A DNA stretch of 64,000 bases from the NCBI GenBank assembly GCA_032119595.1, contig JAUMBQ010000006.1, positions 62,001 to 126,000 of the forward strand, read 5' to 3'. Under the pieces are notes generated by a model. That model worked only from the letters and a program-made list of their open reading frames with translations. It did not search any database and was not told where the DNA came from. This stretch comes from JAGIBJ01 sp032119595. GTDB taxonomy: Bacteria; Actinomycetota; Thermoleophilia; Solirubrobacterales; Solirubrobacteraceae. Below, one piece after another: positions 31,612 through 40,495 of the stretch. The translations under genes and the position numbers were made by a program. Within the stretch, counting starts at the first letter, position 1. Each line of letters begins with the position of its first letter.

Positions 31612-31893
31612 TCAGCCGACGAGGCTCGGCTCGAGCATCGGCTGCTCGGGACGGGTGCCAGGCTGGCGGTGGGGCGACCGCCGCGGCATCGGGCGGGACG
31701 GGTGCTGCGGGCGCCCGCCGTCTGCGACGCGGAACGCGAAGCGGAGCTGGCGCTGAGGCTGGAGACCGTCCGGTCCGTCCGGGCGGAACGTCGCACACGG
31801 AGCGTCGAGCTCAAGAGCGCAAAGCTTCTGCCGACCAAAGAAGCAACCCTCGCAGCTGGGCTTCGGTTCGGATGAGCGGGGGGCGGGAGTCAT
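31612..31893 (-). CDS. Small cysteine-motif protein
   Basis: 93 aa from an ATG at 31893. A compact motif near residues 14-35 reads CEGCFFGRQKLCALEL then DAPCATFRPDG, i.e. C-x2-C-x8-C-x7-C, a likely metal or Fe-S site. A Q/R-rich segment (QPQRQLRFAFRV) and a proline/arginine-rich tail follow. A longer frame extends upstream to 32136, but that part has no protein-like character. No ribosome-binding site is seen. I do not recognise the family. Confidence 0.55.
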   Translation of the reverse strand: MTPAPRSSEPKPSCEGCFFGRQKLCALELDAPCATFRPDGPDGLQPQRQLRFAFRVADGGRPQHPSRPMPRRSPHRQPGTRPEQPMLEPSLVG

Positions 31894-32118
31894 GCGGTGC
31901 GTCGCCCTGTTCGGGGCTGGGGCCAGCAAAGCAAGTCTTCCGTCGACGCGCGACCGGTGTTCCCGCTCAGAGCGGAAAACGTCCGGTCCGGGGGACACGC
32001 GAAAAAGTCGCTCAGAGCGGGACTGACGCCTGGGTGGCGCGTTGCCATGCCAGGGATGAATGCGCCGCCCGCGAAGCGGCCGACCGCCGGTGCATGGTCG
32101 CTCCAAGCAGCGCGCCCG
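31894..32118. other. Divergent intergenic region with imperfect hairpins
   Basis: CCGCT-CAG-AGCGG hairpin elements occur around 31958-31972 and, less perfectly, near 32010-32022. A GGCGCGTT/AATGCGCC stem lies near 32038-32066. No riboswitch family was recognised, and the downstream promoter at 32119 would leave these out of that mRNA. Confidence 0.35.
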
Positions 32119-32124
32119 TACGCT
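32119..32124 (+). promoter_or_regulatory. -10 box TACGCT for the NmrA-type gene
   Basis: TACGCT ends 6 nt before the ATG at 32131. Leaderless start predicted. Confidence 0.45.
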
Positions 32125-32130
32125 GACCAC

Positions 32131-33045
32131 ATGCAAGCGCTTGTCACCGGGATCAGCGGCTACGTCGGCGGTCTCTTGGCGGGCGAGCTACAGCGAGCCG
32201 GCTGGGACGTGCGCGGGTTCGCGCGCAACCCGAGCCGGGTGACACTCCCAGTCCCCGTCATCAAAGGCGACCTTTCGACCGGGGTCGGGCTCTCGGAGGC
32301 GCTGGAAGGGGTCGAGGTCGCCTACTACCTCGTGCACTCAATGGAGGGCACCACGGACTTTGTGGCCGAAGAGCTGGCGGCCTCCCGGCGATTCGCCGCG
32401 GCCGCGCAAGCCGCAGGGGTGCGGCGCATCGTCTACATGAGTGTCCTTACCCCGAACAAGCCGGTCGCCGACTACTCCGAGCACGTCCGCAGCAGAATTG
32501 CGGTCGAGCAGGCCCTCGCGGCCGAGGGCGCCGAGGTCGTCGCCCTTCGGGCATCGATCGTGATCGGCGCGGGGTCGCGCTCGTTCCGCTTCCTGCTGCA
32601 CCTCGTCGAGCGGATGCCGGTCCTGCCGCTGCCGCCATGGCGCGACAACCGCACGAGTCCGATCGACGAGCGCGACCTGCTGCACGCCCTGGTGTCTGCG
32701 GCAACCGCCGTGGTCGATCGTCCTCTCTCCATCTGGGACGCCGTCGGCCTCGACACCGTCACCTACGCGGAACTCATCAACGCCATCGCCGACCATCTGA
32801 TGGTGTCGCGACCGATCGTGCCATTTCCGCTGTCGCTGAACGCGATCACCGCGCCAGTGGCCGCCGGCATCGCCGGCGAGGACCTCGGGCTGGTGCAGCC
32901 GCTCATCGAGAGCCTCGGCAGCGACCTCCTCGCACGCGACCCCGACCCCCATGAGGTCGACCTCGACGCACCGCGACACCGACTCGACGCTGCCATCGAG
33001 CGCGCCCTGCGCGGCAGCGACACCATCAACGGCCAGGACGACTGA
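32131..33045 (+). CDS. NAD(P)-binding NmrA/atypical SDR-family protein
   Basis: 304 aa. The Rossmann dinucleotide motif is at the very N-terminus (ALVTGISGYVGGLLA, about 3-17), followed by VRGFARNP and IKGDL. It continues as in complex-I-assembly-like/NmrA reductases: AYYLVHSM, then VRRIVYMSVLTPN, then LRASIVIGAGS. The YxxxK catalytic pair of classical SDRs is not obvious, which is usual for this group. It is transcribed with an SRPBCC protein 1 nt downstream. Redox modification or sensing of a small hydrophobic substrate is an inference. Confidence 0.85.
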   Translation: MQALVTGISGYVGGLLAGELQRAGWDVRGFARNPSRVTLPVPVIKGDLSTGVGLSEALEGVEVAYYLVHSMEGTTDFVAEELAASRRFAAAAQAAGVRRIVYMSVLTPNKPVADYSEHVRSRIAVEQALAAEGAEVVALRASIVIGAGSRSFRFLLHLVERMPVLPLPPWRDNRTSPIDERDLLHALVSAATAVVDRPLSIWDAVGLDTVTYAELINAIADHLMVSRPIVPFPLSLNAITAPVAAGIAGEDLGLVQPLIESLGSDLLARDPDPHEVDLDAPRHRLDAAIERALRGSDTINGQDD

Positions 33046-33046
33046 C

Positions 33047-33499
33047 ATGGCACCAGTGGACGTGACCGTAGAACTCCGCGCAGACCCAAGCACCGTCTTC
33101 GCGTACCTGCTCGACATCAAGCGCACCCCGGAGTGGGTGACCATCTGCCGCGCCGTGCTGAGCGTCGATCCCGGTCGCCCAGCCCCAGGCTGGCAGTGCA
33201 AGCAGCGTTACGTCCTGCGTGGCGCACCGTTCGTGGTCAGCTGGACCCTCGACGCGCTGGAGGAGGATCGACACATCAGTTGGAGTGGCCGAGGCCCCGC
33301 CCGTTCCAAAGCCAGCATCGAGCAAGACCTGACACCCCTTCCGGACGGCGGCACGAGCCTGCGATACCGCAACGAGTTCGCCGCACCAGGCGGACTCCTT
33401 GGTGCAGCCGCGTCGCGAGCGCTCGTGGGCGACACCGCCGAGCAGGAAGCCATCAAGTCACTCGACCGGCTCGCCGCACTCCTCGACGGAGCCTCCTGA
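33047..33499 (+). CDS. SRPBCC (polyketide cyclase/START-like) protein
   Basis: 150 aa, starting 1 nt after the stop of the NmrA-type gene, so cotranscribed. N-terminal VDVTVELRADPSTVFAYLLD followed by KRTPEWV is the typical SRPBCC opening. The rest alternates strands (WTLDALEEDRHISWSG, LRYRNEF) and ends in a long helix (AIKSLDRLAALLD). These proteins form a hydrophobic ligand cavity. Pairing with a reductase suggests a shared small-molecule substrate. Confidence 0.82.
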   Translation: MAPVDVTVELRADPSTVFAYLLDIKRTPEWVTICRAVLSVDPGRPAPGWQCKQRYVLRGAPFVVSWTLDALEEDRHISWSGRGPARSKASIEQDLTPLPDGGTSLRYRNEFAAPGGLLGAAASRALVGDTAEQEAIKSLDRLAALLDGAS

Positions 33500-33591
33500 C
33501 ACCAAACACGTCCGCGTGACACCTACCGCTCACGCCACTGACGCTCACCGCGTATCGAAACGCGCCGGCTCGGGGTCACTCGTAAGCGTTT

Positions 33592-33622
33592 CACCACTGG
33601 CGTCGCCCAAGTGGTGTACGTT
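33592..33622 (+). promoter_or_regulatory. Promoter with adjoining 7-bp palindrome
   Basis: CACCACT-N11-AGTGGTG (33592-33616) abuts the -10 box TACGTT (33617-33622). The inverted repeat occupies the -35/spacer region, the classic place for an autorepressor. Transcription would begin near 33629, giving a roughly 40-nt leader with GGAG before the ATG at 33670, or a leaderless GTG at 33631. Confidence 0.5.
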
Positions 33623-33669
33623 GCCCCCGTGTGAAGATTCTCCCCCGAGCTTCACCTGAAGGAGCACAT

Positions 33670-34026
33670 ATGTCCGATTTCCTGGACGACAAGAAGAACG
33701 AAATCAAAGCGCGCTTGGAAGAGCTGCGTGCAGCCGTCGAAGAACACGAGCGACTGCAGTCCGCGCTCGACGCCCTCGAAGGTGTCAACCGCGCCGGCGC
33801 TCGCGCCGCAGCACCCGGCGGCGCCCGCCGCGGTCGCCCGCGTGGCACCGGCACTCGCGCCCAGGAGGCCATCGAGGCCGTCACGAAGGAGCCGGGCCTC
33901 ACCGCCGGCGAGATCGCCGAGCGCATGGGCATCAACCAGAACTACCTCTACCGCGTCCTCCCCGCCCTGGAGCAGGACGGCAAGCTCGAAAAGCGCGGGC
34001 GGGGTTGGTACCTGCCGGGCTCCTAA
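33670..34026 (+). CDS. Small winged-helix protein with coiled coil and AT-hook-like motif
   Basis: 118 aa from the ATG with GGAG 6 nt upstream. Residues 1-40 form a charged coiled coil (KKNEIKARLEELRAAVEEHE). A basic linker ARRGRPRGTGTR resembles an AT-hook. Residues 60-118 are a winged helix (AQEAIEAVTKEPGLTAGEIA, then MGINQNYLYRVLPALEQDGK, then GRGWYLPG). It probably binds DNA as a dimer and could be nucleoid-associated. Its stop is followed after 11 nt by hairpin element A. Confidence 0.85.
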   Translation: MSDFLDDKKNEIKARLEELRAAVEEHERLQSALDALEGVNRAGARAAAPGGARRGRPRGTGTRAQEAIEAVTKEPGLTAGEIAERMGINQNYLYRVLPALEQDGKLEKRGRGWYLPGS

Positions 34027-34037
34027 GGGTCGGCCCA

Positions 34038-34155
34038 GGCCGGGCGGCTGGTGGACCCTCCGGTCTCGCTCGTCGCCTCGGCGTGGCGCCCGGTGTTTGA
34101 GGGCGCAGGTTTTCGCTCCTACACGCTCGCCTACGGGTCCACCAGCCGCCCGGCC
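34038..34155 (+). ncRNA. Candidate structured 3'-UTR RNA element, copy A
   Basis: Perfect 21-bp inverted repeat (arms 34038-34058 and 34135-34155) closing a 76-nt loop, 11 nt after the winged-helix gene stop and in the same orientation. The loop shares long blocks with copy B, including CTCGTC, CCTCGGCG and GGGCGCAGGTTTTCG followed by TCCTACACG. The stem sequences of A and B differ at six paired positions, four of which changed on both sides so that pairing is kept. There is no T-run, so it is more than an ordinary terminator. No known RNA family was recognised. Confidence 0.6.
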
Positions 34156-34278
34156 GTCGTCTCGGCGCTCGGTTCCGGCGAGGTACCTGGGAAACGCGTT
34201 CTGACTTGGTTGTCGATTCAGACGGCAACTGAGATGTTGACTTTGAGGGGTGGGGGGGGGCACCCCCCCCCACCCCCC
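34156..34278. other. Intergenic sequence ending in G/C homopolymers
   Basis: No gene is visible. The last 40 nt are G-run then C-run, self-complementary sequence running into the N gap. It is likely difficult or chimeric assembly sequence. Confidence 0.6.
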
Positions 34279-34298
34279 NNNNNNNNNNNNNNNNNNNN
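34279..34298. other. Assembly gap (20 N)
   Basis: A block of exactly 20 N, bordered on the left by complementary G and C homopolymers. The true distance across it is unknown. Confidence 0.99.
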
Positions 34299-34305
34299 AC
34301 TTGGT

Positions 34306-34335
34306 GGGGTTCGGTCGCTCACGCGACCGAACCCC
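34306..34335. terminator. 13-bp hairpin in the mdh/winged-helix gap
   Basis: GGGGTTCGGTCGC / GCGACCGAACCCC with loop TCAC, a perfect stem without a T-run. The following 34336-34515 holds a second small hairpin, GCCAGCG-CGA-CGCTGGC (34464-34480), and no gene. Confidence 0.6.
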
Positions 34336-34515
34336 TCAGTCGTTCCGCGATAGCTGAGCGAATGCCCACCGCACGAAGCCCCAATGACGTAGTGCGCGAC
34401 ACAGACGTCGCACAACGAAGAAGACCCCGATCACGCAGTGCGCAACCGGGGCCTAGCTAGGAAGCCAGCGCGACGCTGGCAAAGAGATCGGGCGGATCTA
34501 TGACGCCGTGACGAC

Positions 34516-34631
34516 GCCCGGGGGCCGGGGGTTCCGTAGGGCGCCGTGTAGGAACGAAAACCTGCGCCCGCAGACCCCGCCGCGCCCCGCCGAGGTGACG
34601 AGGCGCCCGGAGGGACCACCGGCCCCCGGGC
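34516..34631 (-). ncRNA. Candidate structured 3'-UTR RNA element, copy B
   Basis: Read on the minus strand it begins 14 nt after the mdh stop. A 20-bp stem with two mismatches (arms 34612-34631 and 34516-34535) closes a 76-nt loop, the same length as in copy A. The loop block GGGCGCAGGTTTTCG then TCCTACACG is identical to A apart from one base. Position, orientation relative to the upstream gene and loop are conserved while the stem has drifted with compensation. Confidence 0.6.
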
Positions 34632-34645
34632 CCTCGCAACCAGGC

Positions 34646-35638
34646 CTAGATCAGACCGAGATCTTTGACGGCGTCGCGCTCGCTGACGAGCTCGGCCACG
34701 GTGGCGTCGATCTTTTCTTGGGCGAATGCCGGGATCTCAAGGCCCTGGACGATCTCCCACTCGCCGCCCGGGGTGACCGTGACGGGGAAGGAGCTGATGA
34801 TGCCCTCCGGGACGCCGTAGGAGCCGTCGGACGGGATGGCCGCCGAGGTCCAGTCGCCAGCGGCAGTGCCGTCGACCCAGGTGCGGATGTGGTCGATGGC
34901 CGCCGAGGCCGCCGAGGCCGCCGACGAGGAGCCGCGCGCCTCGATGATCGCTGCGCCGCGCTTGCCGACGGTCGGCTGGTACACGTCGCGGTACCAGTCG
35001 AGATCGGAGCCGACGACCTCGAAGGCGTTCTGGCCGTTGATCTTCGCGTTGTAGAGGTCCGGGAACATCGTCGGGGAGTGGTTGCCCCAGATCGCGAGGT
35101 TCGTGATGTCGGTCGTCGCAACGCCGGCCTTTGCGGCGAGCTGCGCGAGCGCGCGGTTGTGGTCCAGGCGGGTCATCGCGGTGAAGCGGCCGGCCGGGAT
35201 GTCCGGCGCGTGGCTCTGGGCGATCAGGGCGTTCGTGTTGGCGGGGTTGCCGACCACGAGCACCTTGATGTCGTCGGCGGCGCCGGCGTTGAGCGCCTCA
35301 CCCTGGGGCTTGAAGATGCCGCCGTTGGCTTCGAGAAGATCGGCGCGCTCCATGCCGGCGGTGCGCGGGCGCGCACCGACGAGCAGAGCGACCGAAGCGC
35401 CGTCGAACGCGGTCTTCGCGTCGGACGTGATCTCGATGCTCTGCAGCAGGGGGAACGCGGAGTCGCTCAGCTCCATCGCCGTGCCCTCGGCGGCCTTGAG
35501 GGCCGGCTCAATCTCCAGCAAACTCAGCGCGACCTTGCGGTTCGGGCCGAGCAGCGCACCGGAGGCGATGCGGAAGAGGAGTGCGTAACCGATCTGACCG
35601 GCAGCGCCGGTGACGGTGACCTTCGTGACGTCGCTCAT
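34646..35638 (-). CDS. mdh: Malate dehydrogenase, cytosolic type
   Basis: 330 aa from the ATG at 35638, chosen for its -10 box; the longer frame adds 11 implausible residues. NAD site VTGAAGQIGYALLFRIASG, catalytic Asp/His region TRLDHNRAL and WGNHSPTMFPDL, substrate arginines in GARPRTAGMERADLL. It oxidises malate to oxaloacetate in the TCA cycle. This is the MDH form shared by Actinomycetota and the eukaryotic cytosol. Its stop is followed by element B. Confidence 0.96.
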   Translation of the reverse strand: MSDVTKVTVTGAAGQIGYALLFRIASGALLGPNRKVALSLLEIEPALKAAEGTAMELSDSAFPLLQSIEITSDAKTAFDGASVALLVGARPRTAGMERADLLEANGGIFKPQGEALNAGAADDIKVLVVGNPANTNALIAQSHAPDIPAGRFTAMTRLDHNRALAQLAAKAGVATTDITNLAIWGNHSPTMFPDLYNAKINGQNAFEVVGSDLDWYRDVYQPTVGKRGAAIIEARGSSSAASAASAAIDHIRTWVDGTAAGDWTSAAIPSDGSYGVPEGIISSFPVTVTPGGEWEIVQGLEIPAFAQEKIDATVAELVSERDAVKDLGLI

Positions 35639-35645
35639 GCCCGGA

Positions 35646-35651
35646 ACCCTA
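35646..35651 (-). promoter_or_regulatory. -10 box TAGGGT for mdh
   Basis: Minus-strand TAGGGT, 7 nt before the mdh ATG. Confidence 0.4.
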
Positions 35652-35713
35652 GATGTTCGGTGGCCCGCCACGCGCTGCGGCCCACCGCCGTTGACGGCTC
35701 GGTAACGCGGAGC

Positions 35714-35719
35714 TACGTT
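35714..35719 (+). promoter_or_regulatory. -10 box TACGTT for the secreted protein at 35726
   Basis: TACGTT ends 6 nt before the ATG. No ribosome-binding site. It is only 62 nt from the divergent mdh box. Confidence 0.5.
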
Positions 35720-35725
35720 CCGGTC

Positions 35726-36502
35726 ATGCCGACCCGTTCGCTCGCGTCCATCTCCCTGATCGCCGCGACCGCGTTCGCGGTGGCCTGTACCCCCGCCGCT
35801 GCGGTGGCCGGACCCGCTCCGACCCAGTCGTATGCCGCGGCGCCGAAGAAGAAGACCAAGAAGAAGGGTCGCAAGGCGCCGGCGAAGAAGCCGGCCGTGC
35901 TCACGGCGACGGTGAACACGTCATTCAGTCTCAAACGCGTCGAGGAGCACGGCTTCGGCAACGACGGCGGCCCGATGTGGCAGAAGCTGTCGGTTGAGGT
36001 CAAGAGCGCGAAGATCCCGTTCAAGGGCGATTGGCGCGAGAGCGCCGCGGCCGACGCGACGGTGACCTGGACCTACGAGGCGCAGGCCAGCACCGACGAC
36101 CGCTCGTGGCACCTGGGGTGCGACTCGGAGCTGCGTGAGTCCAAGGCCACGTGGACCGGCAAGGCGTCCGTCGGCCTGCGCAAGTCGACGTGGCGCCAGA
36201 CGAACGGCAAGAGCAAGCGCCAGCATGGCTGGGAGGTCCTCGTGAGCCAGCCGGACGCAGGGCTTCCGGTGGTCAGTTCCGGCTGGTTCCAGGACTGGGA
36301 GTCGATCGCGATGCAGAACTGCATCACGACGCCGACCACCGACCAGCTCGGCAGCTTCTCAGCGAGCTTCGCGCAGCCCACCGCCATGGGGTCGCTCAAC
36401 GATGACCGCACCTCGGTGCTGCTGGTGCACTCCGACACGCTCGAGGGTGAGACGGCGACCACTTCGGGCACGATCAAGTTCAGCGAGAAGCTCCCGAACT
36501 AA
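35726..36502 (+). CDS. Secreted hypothetical protein
   Basis: 258 aa. Signal peptide SLASISLIAATAFAVACTPA, where Cys21 could be a lipobox (AVAC). A lysine-rich stretch KKKTKKKGRKAPAKK follows, then a beta-rich domain with VTWTYEAQASTDDRSWHLGC and SWQNCITT-like aromatic/cysteine positions (two cysteines, C132 and C199, may pair). No enzyme motif is seen. The frame can be extended far upstream, but that part is antisense to mdh and not real. Confidence 0.7.
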   Translation: MPTRSLASISLIAATAFAVACTPAAAVAGPAPTQSYAAAPKKKTKKKGRKAPAKKPAVLTATVNTSFSLKRVEEHGFGNDGGPMWQKLSVEVKSAKIPFKGDWRESAAADATVTWTYEAQASTDDRSWHLGCDSELRESKATWTGKASVGLRKSTWRQTNGKSKRQHGWEVLVSQPDAGLPVVSSGWFQDWESIAMQNCITTPTTDQLGSFSASFAQPTAMGSLNDDRTSVLLVHSDTLEGETATTSGTIKFSEKLPN

Positions 36503-36512
36503 CCCTGGTGGT

Positions 36513-36537
36513 GGTCCGGCCGTCAAGCGGCCGGACC
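36513..36537. terminator. Hairpin after the secreted protein gene
   Basis: 10-bp stem GGTCCGGCCG / CGGCCGGACC with a 5-nt loop, 11 nt past the stop and facing the convergent icd gene. Confidence 0.7.
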
Positions 36538-36582
36538 GGGCCGCGGTGCGCCCGCAGGCGCGCCGCGGCGGCAGGTGGCTGC

Positions 36583-37797
36583 TTAGGCCATCGCCTTCTG
36601 GAGGTTCTCGTCGATCGCGGCGAGGAAGTCCTGCGTCGTGAGGTACGGCTGGTCGTCGCTGATGAGGAGCGCGAGGTCCTTGGTCATCTTGCCCTCTTCG
36701 ACGGTCTGGATGCAGACCTGCTCGAGCGTCTCGGCGAACTTGGTGACCTCGGGGGTGCCGTCCATTTTGCCGCGGTACGAGATGCCCTGGGTCCACGCGA
36801 AGATCGAAGCGATCGGGTTCGTGGACGTCGGCTTGCCGGCCTGGTGCTGGCGGTAGTGGCGCGTCACGGTGCCGTGCGCGGCCTCGGCCTCGACGGTCTT
36901 GCCGTCCGGCGTCATCAGCACGGAGGTCATGAGGCCAAGCGAGCCGAAGCCCTGCGCGACGGTGTCGGACTGCACGTCGCCGTCGTAGTTCTTGCAAGCC
37001 CAGACGTAGCCGCCTTCCCACTTCATGGCCGCGGCGACCATGTCGTCGATCAGGCGGTGCTCGTAGGTGATGCCTGCGGCGTCGAACTGGTCCTTGAACT
37101 CGGCCTCGAAGACCTCGGCGAACAGGTCTTTGAACCGTCCGTCGTACTTCTTCATGATCGTGTTCTTCGTCGACAGGTAGACCGGCACGCCGCGGTCGAG
37201 GCCGTAGCGCATGGAGGCGCGGGCGAAGTCGCGGATCGAGTCGTCGTGGTTGTACATCGCCATCGCGACGCCGCCACCGGGGAAGTCGTGGACTGGAAGC
37301 ACGACCGGGTCGCTGCCGTCCTCGGGCGTGAACGTGAGGGTGAGCTTGCCCTTGCCGGGGACGACGTAGTCGGTCGCGCGGTACTGGTCGCCGAAGGCGT
37401 GGCGGCCGATGATGATCGGCTTCGTCCAGCCCGGCACGAGGCGCGGCACGTTGGAGATCACGATCGGCTCGCGGAAGATCACGCCGCCGAGGATGTTGCG
37501 GATCGTGCCGTTCGGGGAGCGGTACATCTCCTTGAGGCCGAACTCCTCCACGCGGGCTTCATCCGGCGTGATGGTGGCGCACTTGACGCCGACGCCGTAC
37601 TGCTTGATCGCGTTCGCGGCATCGACCGTGATCTGGTCGTTGGTCGCGTCGCGCGACTCCATGCCGAGGTCGTAGTACTTCAGGTCCACATCGAGGTACG
37701 GAAGGATCAGCTGCTCCTTGATGAACGACCAGATGATTCGCGTCATCTCATCGCCGTCGAGCTCGACGATCGGGTTCTGCACCTTGATCTTCGTCAT
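36583..37797 (-). CDS. icd: NADP-dependent isocitrate dehydrogenase, homodimeric eukaryote-like type
   Basis: 404 aa. Features of the NADP-IDH subfamily II: PIVELDGDEMTRIIW at the N-terminus, SPNGTIRNILGG for isocitrate, the catalytic MAMYNHDDSI region and NYDGDVQSDTVAQGFGSLGL with DPNGKT-like TPDGKTVEAEAAHGTVTRHY (coenzyme site, cut here). A ribosome-binding site GAAGGA precedes the ATG, unlike many neighbours. It converts isocitrate to 2-oxoglutarate with NADPH production. A second, unrelated isocitrate dehydrogenase-like gene lies at 43296-44375. Confidence 0.96.
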   Translation of the reverse strand: MTKIKVQNPIVELDGDEMTRIIWSFIKEQLILPYLDVDLKYYDLGMESRDATNDQITVDAANAIKQYGVGVKCATITPDEARVEEFGLKEMYRSPNGTIRNILGGVIFREPIVISNVPRLVPGWTKPIIIGRHAFGDQYRATDYVVPGKGKLTLTFTPEDGSDPVVLPVHDFPGGGVAMAMYNHDDSIRDFARASMRYGLDRGVPVYLSTKNTIMKKYDGRFKDLFAEVFEAEFKDQFDAAGITYEHRLIDDMVAAAMKWEGGYVWACKNYDGDVQSDTVAQGFGSLGLMTSVLMTPDGKTVEAEAAHGTVTRHYRQHQAGKPTSTNPIASIFAWTQGISYRGKMDGTPEVTKFAETLEQVCIQTVEEGKMTKDLALLISDDQPYLTTQDFLAAIDENLQKAMA

Positions 37798-37887
37798 GTG
37801 ATTCCTTCAGGGCCTACAGGCAAGTTTTGGAGCGCGTGCCACGCTATCGCCCCGAGTGTTTCCGGCGCGGTGTGGGCCGCGCCGCGT

Positions 37888-38946
37888 TCACCGGATAGGC
37901 ACGGGCACCGCATCAGCGTCCTTCATCGCACCGAGATCGAGTGGTACCCGCACGATGGCCGTGCGTCGGCGCTTGCGATCGACGGTCAGCGCCAGGAGCT
38001 CACTGCCAGTGGAGACGACCTGCTGCCAATCGACCGTGCGGCGCGGAGGCAGGAGCGCGGACGGGTCGGCGACGGGAGGGGTGGCACCTGCGCCACCGAC
38101 GGTCCAGTGACGCAGGGTCACCGGTTGGTCTGGGTCGTTGGCTGCGACGCCGACGCTCGGCCCGCCGCTCAGACCGATGGCGCCATCGCGTATGGCGACG
38201 GCACTCACAACGCCGCGGGTTTCGTACGCGTGCTCGGTGTGCGCGGCCAGCACCTTCCAGCCCGCGGCCGGATCGCCGAGGTCCAGGGCGCGGAGCAGCC
38301 CTTCAGTACACGTCGCGCAGTCCCGCAGGTCGGCATTACTGGTCACGAGCACCGTGCGGCCTTTGAGCTCAACCTTGTCGGTCCGCCAGCAGCCCTCCAG
38401 CGGCGGCAGGCGGTGTGCGCCGGTGCCATCGGTCAAGGTCACGGCGCAACGGTCCGGTGGCGACTCGCCGCGCGGCGCTGCGGTCTCTTGCTCCATCGAG
38501 ATCGTCCGGCCGTCCTCGATCGCCACGAGCGGCGAGACCCCCCGCCGGTGCTCCGCAAAGACCGGATACACCCAGGCGGCGATGTGCTGACGGAATCCCG
38601 TACGCGAGTCGAGGGCGAATGGCACGCAGTCCGGGGCATCGCCAGGCCCGCATCGCATCCCGGCAATGGCCACATCGCGGTCCCCACCAGCGGCCGGGCC
38701 ACGTACGACCCTGAGATCTCGGATGGAGCCGCTGCGCAGCCGGATGGTCGTGAGCTTGCCATCGGGATCGCGGATGACGACAGCCGTACCTCCCGCGCGA
38801 CGCCCCGACACCGACCAGGCCGCGTAGCCATAGCCCGCGTCGAACGCATCGACGCTCCCCTGCGGGTAGCTGGCGACGACCTGCGGTGCGGGCACCGCGC
38901 CGGCGGAGCCAGCCAGCGCAGCCGCGACCGCGATCCCGATCCCCAC
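37888..38946 (-). CDS. Secreted hypothetical protein, beta-propeller-like
   Basis: 352 aa with a GTG start 2 nt after the FprA stop, hence coupled. Short signal peptide GIGIAVAAALAGSAGAVPAP. The mature part is a string of beta-strand-like segments with W/G/D turns (YGYAAWSVSG, GTAVVIRDPDGKLTTIRL, ALDSRTGFRQH, GVVSAVAIRDGAIGLSGG) and several cysteines. This suggests a six- or seven-blade propeller. No catalytic motif is seen. Coupling to a cytoplasmic reductase is not obviously functional. Confidence 0.7.
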   Translation of the reverse strand: MGIGIAVAAALAGSAGAVPAPQVVASYPQGSVDAFDAGYGYAAWSVSGRRAGGTAVVIRDPDGKLTTIRLRSGSIRDLRVVRGPAAGGDRDVAIAGMRCGPGDAPDCVPFALDSRTGFRQHIAAWVYPVFAEHRRGVSPLVAIEDGRTISMEQETAAPRGESPPDRCAVTLTDGTGAHRLPPLEGCWRTDKVELKGRTVLVTSNADLRDCATCTEGLLRALDLGDPAAGWKVLAAHTEHAYETRGVVSAVAIRDGAIGLSGGPSVGVAANDPDQPVTLRHWTVGGAGATPPVADPSALLPPRRTVDWQQVVSTGSELLALTVDRKRRRTAIVRVPLDLGAMKDADAVPVPIR

Positions 38947-38948
38947 CG

Positions 38949-40361
<1,413 letters not shown>

Positions 40362-40368
40362 GAGGAAC

Positions 40369-40374
40369 ACGGTA
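40369..40374 (-). promoter_or_regulatory. -10 box TACCGT for fprA
   Basis: Minus-strand TACCGT, 7 nt before the ATG at 40361. Confidence 0.4.
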
Positions 40375-40495
40375 ATGGCCGCGTGGCGCCCGCGAACTTC
40401 AGACAGGACGGGCGAGAGCGGCGGCGTGCCATACGGCGGGCAACGTCACATACACCCAGCCGCGCCAGCGCCTGCGGGTCTGGTTATCTCCGTGT

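Noticed and set aside
31897..32130. N-terminal extension of the NmrA-type protein
   Set aside because: The Rossmann motif begins right after the ATG at 32131, and the extension has no protein-like features and lies before the -10 box.
34038..34155. Plain rho-independent terminators or MITE-like mobile repeats
   Set aside because: There is no T-run and the loop of 76 nt is long and conserved. The arms of the two copies differ by paired changes, which mobile-element ends would not show, and no target-site duplication was seen.
34508..35725. Long upstream extension of the frame ending at 36502 (664 residues)
   Set aside because: The extension is antisense to mdh and element B. The signal peptide, the -10 box and normal composition all start at 35726.
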